Source: Desulfosarcina widdelii
GTDB lineage: Bacteria; Desulfobacterota; Desulfobacteria; Desulfobacterales; Desulfosarcinaceae
Direction of reading: 5' to 3'
Length of the DNA stretch: 64,000 nt
NCBI RefSeq assembly: GCF_009688965.1
Contig: NZ_AP021875.1
Span: 4,588,001-4,652,000 of the forward strand
Shown here piece by piece: positions 43,463 to 50,802 of this stretch (position 1 is the first letter of the stretch; each line of letters begins with the position of its first letter). Below the pieces are notes generated by a model. That model had not been told where the DNA came from, did no database searches, and saw nothing but the letters and a program-made list of their open reading frames with translations. Made by a program: the position numbers and the translations under genes.

Positions 43463-43891
43463 ATGTGCCATCAATGCAATTATGAATCGTTGTTGACCGA
43501 AGCGAAACTTGGCCCTACCGAAAACCGTCGGCGCGTGCTGGAAGTCATCGGCAACAACCGGTTCCCCCTTTCTGCAGGCGATGTTTATCAGACGCTGGAG
43601 CGCACCGGCTCCATCAACCGGGTAACGGTCTACCGAATTCTGGATCTTTTGGTGGACCACGGCCTGGTGGAGCGCATCAGCACCGGCGGCCGGGCTTTTT
43701 GTTACGGAATGGCGCCCAACGAAAATCACCGACCCCATCCCCATTTTTACTGCAAACGCTGCGGCCGCATGGACTGTTTGAGTCCGGAAAGTCTTACGAT
43801 TGATATCGATGCGTTATTGCAGACCTTTCCCGGGCGCATCGACAAGGTGGAAGTCCGGGTGGACGGGGTGTGCAAGGACTGCCTGAAATAG
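43463..43891 (+). CDS. zur: Fur-family regulator, probable Zur
   Basis: 142 residues. A winged-helix DNA-binding domain (PTENRRRVLEVIGN, GDVYQTLERTGSINRVTVYRILDLLVDHGLVERI) and a dimer/metal domain (HPHFYCKRCGRMDCLSPES, VCKDCLK) can be seen. The CxxC pairs in YCKRCG and VCKDC form the structural zinc site. Position at the end of the znu operon and the inverted repeat upstream make Zur the best assignment over Fur or PerR. It likely represses both divergent operons when zinc is replete. The N-terminus has an extra MCHQC cysteine pair. Confidence 0.88.
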   Translation: MCHQCNYESLLTEAKLGPTENRRRVLEVIGNNRFPLSAGDVYQTLERTGSINRVTVYRILDLLVDHGLVERISTGGRAFCYGMAPNENHRPHPHFYCKRCGRMDCLSPESLTIDIDALLQTFPGRIDKVEVRVDGVCKDCLK

Positions 43892-43915
43892 GGTCGGAAA
43901 TCGTCGAACAGGCGC

Positions 43916-43946
43916 ATCTGCCGGTCGTCCCCGGCAGATTTATTTC
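43916..43946 (+). terminator. Intrinsic terminator of the znuACB-zur operon
   Basis: ATCTGCCGG (43916-43924) pairs with CCGGCAGAT (43931-43939) around a six-base loop, then TTTATTT. It is 24 bases after the zur stop and just overlaps the end of the convergent cysteine desulfurase gene. Confidence 0.75.
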
Positions 43947-45093
43947 ACCCCGGATTTTTTCGCAGTTTCACAACCGCGTCAACAACCACTGCAACGGCCT
44001 GATCGATCTGATCGGCAGTGGTCATGCGGCCCGTGGAGAACCTTACCGTTCCCTTGGCCCATTTTACCGGTATCCGTATGGCTTCCAGGACATGGGAAAG
44101 CTGAACCGTGTCCGAATGGCAGGCCGCACCGGCCGAGGCGGCCACCTCCAGGCCGATCTCCTCCAGAATTCGATTGGCTTCCAAGCCCTTGAATGAAAGA
44201 CTCAACGTGTTGGGCAGCCTTTGTTCCGGGTGCCCGTTGAGGCGAACCTCGCCCAATTGATCGGTCAGTCCCCGGTGCAGCCTGTCGCGCATGGCTTTCA
44301 GGTGGGTTTGGGTGTGGTCCAGGCTGCGCTCGGCCATCTCGCAGGCCTTGCCCAGCCCGACGATTTCCAGGACATTTTCCGTGCCGGCCCGCCAGCCCAT
44401 CTCCTGCCCTGCGCCGTGGCAGAACTTTTCAGGCACCACTCCCTTTCTCACATAAAGCGCACCGATGCCTTTGGGGGCATACACCTTGTGCCCGGCCACC
44501 GACAGCATGTCCACGTTCAAACGTTGAACGTTCGTTTCGATCTTGCCCACACTCTGGGCCGCGTCGGTGTGCATGTGAATATTGTATTTTTTGGCCAGTT
44601 CGCCAATCTCGGAAATGGGCTGGATGGTTCCCACCTCGTTATTGGCATGCATGACGGTAATCAGGATGGTCTCGGGCCGGATGGCAGCCGCGACATCTTC
44701 CACGCGAACCATGCCGGTGTCGTCCACTTCAACGTAGGTCGTGGTGAAGCCCTCGCCCTCCAGATGGCGGCACACCTCCAGGATTGCCGGATGTTCAACG
44801 GTGCTGGTGATGAGGTGGTGCCCCTTGTCTTTCAGCGCCCGGGCCGCACCTTTAATGGCGTGGTTGTTGGATTCGGTGCCGCCGGAAGTGAAAAAAACCT
44901 CGGTCGGCTCGCAGCCCAGCAGAGCGGCCACCTGCCGTCGGGCGGCTTCCACCGCTTTTTTGGGGCGAATGCCATACCAGTGTGAACTGGACGGGTTGCC
45001 GAATTCGGTTTCCAGAAAGGGGCGCATGGCCGCAATCACTTCCGGATCGTGGGGGGTGGTGCCGTTGTAGTCCAGGTAGACGGGCTGAATCAT
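43945..45093 (-). CDS. Cysteine desulfurase, NifS/IscS-like
   Basis: 382 residues. Releases sulfur from cysteine for Fe-S clusters or thiolation. Markers are VYLDYNGTTPHDPEV, FTSGGTESNNHAI, HANNEVGTIQPI, the PLP lysine in SVAGHKVYAPKGIGALYV and the catalytic Cys loop SAGAACHSD. The ATG at 45093 fits the family's N-terminus, with GGAGCG upstream. It is a NifS-like group I enzyme; no iscU or nifU neighbour is seen here. Confidence 0.93.
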   Translation of the reverse strand: MIQPVYLDYNGTTPHDPEVIAAMRPFLETEFGNPSSSHWYGIRPKKAVEAARRQVAALLGCEPTEVFFTSGGTESNNHAIKGAARALKDKGHHLITSTVEHPAILEVCRHLEGEGFTTTYVEVDDTGMVRVEDVAAAIRPETILITVMHANNEVGTIQPISEIGELAKKYNIHMHTDAAQSVGKIETNVQRLNVDMLSVAGHKVYAPKGIGALYVRKGVVPEKFCHGAGQEMGWRAGTENVLEIVGLGKACEMAERSLDHTQTHLKAMRDRLHRGLTDQLGEVRLNGHPEQRLPNTLSLSFKGLEANRILEEIGLEVAASAGAACHSDTVQLSHVLEAIRIPVKWAKGTVRFSTGRMTTADQIDQAVAVVVDAVVKLRKNPG

Positions 45094-45351
45094 GAGAACG
45101 CTCCAATGGCAGCTTCTGTTTTCCGGTATCAACGAAAACCGGATTTTATCAGGATGTATATTGGCCTCGAATCGGGCTGATCGAAGCCGGTGAAGCGATA
45201 TATTTTCATAATTTCTTATATCATGTCAATCGCTTGGGCTTGGATGCGAGCCTTTCCAAAACCACCATGAATGTGATAATAATATGACAATGCCTGTATC
45301 CCCTCTGGAACCGTTCGATCCCGACAACCAAACCCAGCGAAAAGAGATGCA

Positions 45352-46110
45352 ATGAAAAATGCGGTGGGCGTTATCCTTTTACTTCTGATGATTGCCCCGC
45401 ATGCCGGAGCGGAAACCTATTTTTTCGTGGGGAGCCATTTCCCGATCCTCTCGGAGGAGACTGAAGACGGCAGTCTTTGCGGTATCGGTGTTGATGTTGC
45501 CAGACGGATCGGCTTGAAACTCGGTCATACCTTCACCATCCGCATAGTTCCCTGGGAGCGTGCCAAAACCATGGTAAAGACAGGCGACGCAGACGTGCTG
45601 ATTGCGCCTTTCAAGACCCCCGAACGGGAAAAATGGCTCGATTACTCCGCCACTTATTTCTTCGTGGACAGGTCGTTTTTTTTCGTAAAACCCGGCAGCC
45701 CGGTTACCTGGGACGGCACGTTTGCTTCGTTGCAGGGTTTGAAAATCGGTCTTGTCCAGGGGTGGAGCGTCGGCCCCGTCTTCGACCAGGCAAAAGAGGC
45801 ATTGCAGATTGATTATGCCCCCACATTGGATCTCTGCTTCAAAAAATTGCTTTACAACCGTATCGATATGATTCCCACCCAGGACCGCGAAGCAAATGCC
45901 GCTTTCAAACGGATGCATCTCAACGATACGGAGAAACCGATAGCCATTTTGCCCGAACTGGACATCAACTACAACTACTTCGCTTTCTCGAAAAAGAAAA
46001 ACCTGTCCGTGTTCAAAAGAGAATTCGACCGGATGTTGAAGCAGATGCAGACCAGCGGGGAAATCGCCCGAATGCTGAAAGAAAACTATGGCATTTCCGG
46101 CTATAAGTGA
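45352..46110 (+). CDS. Periplasmic amino-acid-type solute-binding protein (PBPb family)
   Basis: 252 residues with a signal peptide (VGVILLLLMIAPHAGA). The fold is the bacterial extracellular solute-binding protein 3: HFPILSEETEDGSLCGIGVDVARRIG, IVPWERAKTMVKTGDADVLIAPFKTPEREKWLDYS and VKPGSPVTWDGTFASLQGLKIGLVQGWS. No transporter genes are adjacent, so this may be a sensor-type or orphan binding protein, common in Desulfobacterota. The ligand is unknown. Confidence 0.86.
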   Translation: MKNAVGVILLLLMIAPHAGAETYFFVGSHFPILSEETEDGSLCGIGVDVARRIGLKLGHTFTIRIVPWERAKTMVKTGDADVLIAPFKTPEREKWLDYSATYFFVDRSFFFVKPGSPVTWDGTFASLQGLKIGLVQGWSVGPVFDQAKEALQIDYAPTLDLCFKKLLYNRIDMIPTQDREANAAFKRMHLNDTEKPIAILPELDINYNYFAFSKKKNLSVFKREFDRMLKQMQTSGEIARMLKENYGISGYK

Positions 46111-46203
46111 AATCGGCAATATCCGTTGTCCACGGTTCAACCCTCTTTTGCTGCTGGAAAGTACAAAAAGAAGACAAACCGTTTCCAAGTTTTAGGAAAA
46201 AAG

Positions 46204-46690
46204 ATGAAAACGATTGCCTTGCTTTCATGGCTGCTTTGTTGGCCAACAGTGGTCTTTGCGGAGGCATTGCCGGTGGTGTGTCAGGAGTTCCCTCCGTATA
46301 ATTACATTGGAGAGGACGGTAGGTTTACCGGCACCAGTACGGAAATCCTCATCGCAGTGCTGAAAAGAATGGGATATGAAGCCGATATCCAGTTGCTTCC
46401 CTGGAATCGGGCCTACCATCGCGCCGCCTCCGGCGAGGCCGCTATTTTATACACATTCAGCAAAAACGCCCAACGGGAAGATCATTTTTTCTTCACAGAT
46501 GGATTGGCCTCCATCGAAATCGTCTTTTTCAAAAGAAAATCGGATTCCATCACCTGGGAAGAACTGACCGACGTTAAAGACCTTCGCATCGGCTATGTCG
46601 ACGGTTACAACTATGGAGATACCATGATGGAGGCGCTCCGGCAGGCCGCTACGCTTAACCCTATTGCCAAACATATTTTCACGGGGTGTC
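46204..46690 (+). pseudogene. Truncated second PBPb-type solute-binding protein
   Basis: From ATG 46204, a signal peptide (TIALLSWLLCWPTVVFA) and SBP_bac_3 sequence (QEFPPYNYIGEDGRFTGTST, IQLLPWNRAYHRAASGEAAI, SIEIVFFKRKSDSITWEELT) run to about LNPIAKHIFTG. After that the frame continues to 46812 only as antisense of the RluA-type gene. The protein lacks the final 60-80 residues of the family and probably does not fold. It is a paralogue of the preceding gene, likely a tandem duplicate cut by a rearrangement whose breakpoint is near 46690. Confidence 0.7.
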
Positions 46691-46699
46691 CGCTCCTGG

Positions 46700-47485
46700 C
46701 TAGGAAGGGTCAATTGCCTGCCAGTCCATCATCCGCCAATCCCAGGGCGGACGTTCGCCTTCATGAAGGTCAGCTTCCGGCCAGGGCCATTGATGCGGGA
46801 TGGGGCAGATGAGATCCAGTTGCGTTTTTCGGGTGGGATGCTCAACGGACAGGCTGCGGGCCAACAGGGCGATCTGTTTTTCCGGCAGCGGCTCGTCGGC
46901 GCCGTAACGCAGATCGCCGAGGATCGGGTGGCCCATGCGGGCCAGCTGGATGCGGATCTGGTGGCGCCGGCCGGTTTCCAGGGTGACTTCCAGAAGGCTT
47001 CTTTCGTCTGCCGTGGCCAATCGCGTATAAGACAAGCGCGCCTCCTGGCTGTCTGCCGTCGGCGCGGGAACCACTCGGCTCGTCCGGTCCTGCCGTTCGA
47101 TGTGATCGATTCGCCGTTGCGATTCTTGGGCGACAATACCCTGCACCACGGCCAGGTATCGCTTGTCTACGATGCGCTCCCGAAACTGGCGGGCCAGGCG
47201 TCCGGCGGCCTTGGATGTCCGTGCGAACAGCACCACGCCGGCCACCGGACGGTCCAGCCGATGGACCATGGCCAGAAAGACGTTCCCCGGCTTGTCGTAG
47301 CGCTCCTTGATCCACTGTTTGGCCAGATCCAGCAGGCAGACGTCGCCGGTGCGGTCCCCTTGCACCAGCAGTCCCGATGGTTTATAAACCGCCAACAGAT
47401 GGTTGTCTACATACAGCACCGGCCAGCGTTTGTCGAAAAAGAACGGTCGATCGGTTTTGTCGAAGGTGGTGTCCAGGGCATCCAT
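46700..47485 (-). CDS. RluA-family pseudouridine synthase
   Basis: 261 residues. Markers are VLYVDNHLLAVYKPSGLLVQGD, the catalytic MVHRLDRPVAGVVLFART (Asp in HRLDRP) and LVELTLETGRRHQIRIQLA-like sequence ending in HPILGDLRYGA. It isomerises uridines in rRNA or tRNA; without an S4 domain it is of the RluC/D-independent, RluA/TruC type. I used ATG 47485: the longer alternative (GTG 47533) starts inside a palindromic element. The 3' end faces the truncated binding-protein gene. Confidence 0.87.
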   Translation of the reverse strand: MDALDTTFDKTDRPFFFDKRWPVLYVDNHLLAVYKPSGLLVQGDRTGDVCLLDLAKQWIKERYDKPGNVFLAMVHRLDRPVAGVVLFARTSKAAGRLARQFRERIVDKRYLAVVQGIVAQESQRRIDHIERQDRTSRVVPAPTADSQEARLSYTRLATADERSLLEVTLETGRRHQIRIQLARMGHPILGDLRYGADEPLPEKQIALLARSLSVEHPTRKTQLDLICPIPHQWPWPEADLHEGERPPWDWRMMDWQAIDPS

Positions 47486-47527
47486 ACGCGGCTCGGATTT
47501 TCGGGGTTTATCGGTTTGGTTTGATAA

Positions 47528-47689
47528 GTACACCTATTCATAAACACGATGGTATTCGATTGCCGCTGCATCCCGGCTCGCGGCGTTGCTCGGCGCGTAA
47601 ATAGGCTTTGGCTATTCACGCTTCTCGCGCCTTGCGATCCGGGCGCAGCAACAATCTCGATACGTCATCGTATTTACGAACAGGTGCAC
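47528..47689. repeat. 162-bp imperfect palindrome with about 55-bp arms
   Basis: The left arm, GTACACCTATTCATAAACACG onward through CCGCTGCATCCCGGCTCGC, matches the reverse complement of the right arm (GTGCACCTGTTCGTAAATACG onward) at most positions. The centre has further short inverted pairs around AATAGGCTTTGGCTATT. It has no ORF. It lies between the divergent RluA-type and RsmG-SpoU genes. It has MITE-like structure but does not match the CGTCATGCC family. Confidence 0.75.
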
Positions 47690-47702
47690 TAAGGGGTACC
47701 AT

Positions 47703-49196
47703 GTGAAACTAAAGGGTACAAGTTTTGAGAAGAAAAGGGGTCCGGCAGGCAAGACGGCACCCTCTGCCAGCCGAATGGATTTTCTGCTACAGCGCTGCGG
47801 AATTCGCCTCAGCGGCGCTCAACTCGAGCCGCTCTGGCGCTACCATCAACTGCTGCGGCAATTCGACGCCGAACTGAATCTCACCCGGATTCACAATTTT
47901 GAGAACATGGTGGTCAAGCTCTATGCCGATTCCATCCTGCCGGCCCTGCAATATCCGCAGTTGCCGTCTCCGCTGCTGGATCTGGGAACCGGCCCTGGCA
48001 TGCCGGGCATTCCATTGAAAATTTTCCGTCCGGATCTGCACATCCTGCTGGCGGAGAGTCGCCAACAACGGGTCCATTTCTTGAAAACGGTTGTGGAGGA
48101 ATTGAATCTGCCCGGTCTCGATGTGATCGAGCGGGGAATTGCCCCGGACTTTGACAAGCCTGTGGCCGGGGTGATCACCCGGGCCGTGGAACCCATCGCC
48201 GACACCCTGAAACGCGTGTCCGGGTGTCTGAAAAAAAATGGCTTGGTCATATTCATGAAAGGCCCCCGCTGCGATGAGGAAATGGCGCAGGCGGCACGGG
48301 ACTGTTGCGACGATTACGCTTTGGCCGAGGATATTGCCTACCAGATTCCCCAGACCCCGCACCGGCGCCGTCTGATCTGCTACCGGCGCAGGGTTGCCGC
48401 GTTTAAGGCCACGCAGGCTCCCGACCCACCGTCACCTTACCGCATCCGGGAAATCGAAAGTGAATCCAATCCGGTTTTCAAGGATCTGAAAAAGCTGCTT
48501 ACCGGACGGGGCGTAAAAAAAGGAGGGAAGACCCTGATTTGTGGTCGGCGGCTGGTCGCCGAGGCGATGCGTTGCGCTCCCGAGCGCTGCCGGGCCTGGA
48601 TCGGCAGCGGCGACCGCCATGAACCGCCGGCCGAGGCACCGTACGAAATGGAATGGCTTCAATTGTCCCCGCAGCTATTCGGGCAACTGGACCTGTTCGG
48701 TACCCGTACGCCCATACTGCTTTACGATTTGCCGGAAATCCCTGCCTGGGATGCCGGCAATGCGGCCCCCGGTTGCAGCCTGTTGATCCCGTTTCAGGAT
48801 CCTGAAAATGTCGGCGCCGTTATCCGCAGTGCCGCTGCCTTTGCGGTGGAGCGCATCGTTCTGCTCGCCGAAAGCGCCAATCCCTTCCACCCCAAGGCCA
48901 TTCGCGCTTCGGCCGGAACCGTTTTGTCGGCCAACCTTTATGCGGGGCCTTCCCTGAAGGACCTGAGGGGTAATCTGCCGGTCGTGGCCCTGGCCGCTTC
49001 GGGCCGGCCGATCGCCAATTTCGCCTTCCCGGAATCTTTCTGCCTCTTGCCGGGCATGGAAGGTCCGGGCCTTGATTCACGCTGGCTCGACAATGCCGTG
49101 TCTATTCCCATGGCCGAAGACGTTGAATCCCTGAACGCGGCCACGGCCACGGCGATCACTCTTTATGAATGGCGCCGGCAACGTAAAGGAGAATAA
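47703..49196 (+). CDS. Fused 16S rRNA G527 methyltransferase (RsmG) and SpoU/TrmH 2'-O-methyltransferase
   Basis: 497 residues. Residues ~20-230 are RsmG: LLQRCGIRLSGAQLEPLWRY, LNLTRIHNFENMVVKLYADS, SAM-binding LLDLGTGPGMPGIPLKIF, AESRQQRVHFLKTVVEEL and ITRAVEPIADTL. Residues ~245-497 are a SPOUT enzyme: a substrate-binding-like N-terminal part (KTLICGRRLVAEAMR), then motif 1 ENVGAVIRSAAAF, motif 2 CLLPGMEGPGL and motif 3 SLNAATATAITLYEW. It has a GTG start with AAGGGG six bases upstream; ATG 47775 is the alternative. No frameshift or stop separates the halves. The fusion implies two RNA methylations by one chain. Confidence 0.85.
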   Translation: MKLKGTSFEKKRGPAGKTAPSASRMDFLLQRCGIRLSGAQLEPLWRYHQLLRQFDAELNLTRIHNFENMVVKLYADSILPALQYPQLPSPLLDLGTGPGMPGIPLKIFRPDLHILLAESRQQRVHFLKTVVEELNLPGLDVIERGIAPDFDKPVAGVITRAVEPIADTLKRVSGCLKKNGLVIFMKGPRCDEEMAQAARDCCDDYALAEDIAYQIPQTPHRRRLICYRRRVAAFKATQAPDPPSPYRIREIESESNPVFKDLKKLLTGRGVKKGGKTLICGRRLVAEAMRCAPERCRAWIGSGDRHEPPAEAPYEMEWLQLSPQLFGQLDLFGTRTPILLYDLPEIPAWDAGNAAPGCSLLIPFQDPENVGAVIRSAAAFAVERIVLLAESANPFHPKAIRASAGTVLSANLYAGPSLKDLRGNLPVVALAASGRPIANFAFPESFCLLPGMEGPGLDSRWLDNAVSIPMAEDVESLNAATATAITLYEWRRQRKGE

Positions 49197-49201
49197 AGCC
49201 A

Positions 49202-50473
49202 ATGGTATCCATACTCGGGAAAAAGCTGCTTCCACTCCTTTGCATTTTCATCACACTGGGTTGCACACCATCCATGGCAAACGACTTACGGGAAAGCGCT
49301 CTCGCCGCCGGAAATGACTTTGCCCTGGACCTGTACAACCGACTGGCAGATTCCGAAGGGAATCTCTTCTTTTCGCCGGCGAGTGTCCAGACAGCCCTGG
49401 CCATGACCTACGCCGGCGCAAAGACCCGAACGGCTGCACAGATGGCAAAGGTCCTGCATGTTGAAAAAGCCGGCCAGGGAATCCACCCGGCATTCCAGTC
49501 CCTGCTGCAACAGCTCAATACCCCCCGGATGTTCAAATCCTACGAAAAGGTCGGCGATGAGATCAAACCGGTCGAGAAACCCGCCTATGAGTTGGTCATC
49601 GCCAATGCGCTTTGGGGGCAACAGGATTATCCCTGGAACCAGGCGTTTCTGACGCTGACGGCATCCAATTACGGGGCCGGCCTGCGGCAGGTCGATTTTT
49701 CAAATCATCCTGATGAAGCCCGCAAAACCATCAACAACTGGGTGGAAGAGAAAACCCGGGACCGGATCAAGGATTTGATTGCAAAAGGTGCGATCAGTCC
49801 CATGATGCGCCTGATCCTGACCAACGCGATCTATTTCAAGGCTGCCTGGGCCGAACCATTTGACGATCATGCGACCCGAGAGATGCCCTTTCATGTTTCC
49901 GAATCCAGCCAGGTTTCTGTGTCGATGATGTTTCAGAAGGAAGGTTTCCATTACCTGGAAACCGACAGCTTCCAAGCCTTGGAACTGCCCTATAAGGCCT
50001 ACGAACTATCCATGATCGTATTCCTTCCCAAAACTATGGACGGGTTGGATGATTTTGAAAAATCCCTGTCCGCCGAAAAACTGGATCGCTGGAGGGCAGC
50101 CCTTCATCGCGAAGAAGTCGAGGTGTATTTTCCAAAGTTCGAGTTCACCAGCAGCTTCAGCCTGTCCAAAAGCCTCAAGAATTTGGGCATGGAGGATGCC
50201 TTCTCGCCGACGTCAGCCGATTTTTCGGGCATGACCACCGCCGAAAGAATCTTTATCTCCGAGGTCATCCACAAAGCATTTGTAGCCGTAGACGAAGACG
50301 GGACTACGGCCGCGGCTGCAACGGCGGTGATGATGGAAGCTACCGCCATGCCCATGCCCAAGCCGGAGCCAAAGGTTTTCAGGGCCGATCACCCATTCCT
50401 GTTCTGTATTTGCCACAATCCCACCGGCAAGATTCTTTTCATGGGAAGAGTTGCCGATCCCCGAACCAGATAG
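49202..50473 (+). CDS. Serpin-family protein with export signal
   Basis: 423 residues. The N-terminus (LLPLLCIFITLGCTPSMAND) looks like a lipoprotein or Sec signal, with a Cys after LG. The serpin core has NLFFSPASVQTALAMTYAGA, NALWGQQDYPWNQAF, ILTNAIYFKAAW, LELPYKAYELSMIVFLP and the C-terminal HPFLFCICHNPTGKILFMGRV. The reactive loop hinge EDGTTAAAATAV matches the EEGTEAAAAT consensus of inhibitory serpins. Counting from the hinge Gly as P15 puts P1 at Thr in EATAMP. It probably inhibits a serine protease at the cell surface. Confidence 0.92.
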   Translation: MVSILGKKLLPLLCIFITLGCTPSMANDLRESALAAGNDFALDLYNRLADSEGNLFFSPASVQTALAMTYAGAKTRTAAQMAKVLHVEKAGQGIHPAFQSLLQQLNTPRMFKSYEKVGDEIKPVEKPAYELVIANALWGQQDYPWNQAFLTLTASNYGAGLRQVDFSNHPDEARKTINNWVEEKTRDRIKDLIAKGAISPMMRLILTNAIYFKAAWAEPFDDHATREMPFHVSESSQVSVSMMFQKEGFHYLETDSFQALELPYKAYELSMIVFLPKTMDGLDDFEKSLSAEKLDRWRAALHREEVEVYFPKFEFTSSFSLSKSLKNLGMEDAFSPTSADFSGMTTAERIFISEVIHKAFVAVDEDGTTAAAATAVMMEATAMPMPKPEPKVFRADHPFLFCICHNPTGKILFMGRVADPRTR

Positions 50474-50514
50474 GCTGACACCGTGGTGGCTGCGACCATC
50501 GCCCTTTATGATGA

Positions 50515-50640
50515 AGTCGTAAGAAGTCTAAACTTTCATCTTTTCGTCATTCCGGCGCAGGCCGGGATCCAGTTGTTTCAATGGGTTCTGGATGCCGGAT
50601 CAAGTCCGGCATGACGACTCTGGCACTTTTTACGAGACAG
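50515..50640. repeat. Dispersed CGTCATTCC repeat after the serpin gene
   Basis: The core runs from CGTCATTCC at 50545 to GGCATGACG at 50616. The ends GTCGTAAGAAGT (left) and ACTTTTTACGAGAC (right) are inverted with mismatches. The rest of the gene-free stretch 50474-50802 is AT-rich and holds no gene or clear regulatory site that I can see. Confidence 0.78.
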
Positions 50641-50802
50641 TCTTTTATTAATGACGCCGAAATTTTGAATAATTGATATCTCTGCCCAGTTTTGATAGAA
50701 TTAATTTATATCAATGTTCTCACAAAACGTTTTTTAGACCCCCAATAGCCATATAACCGGTACAGTCCTTCTCATACTCATTCGTTACCGAAGGAGGATG
50801 CC

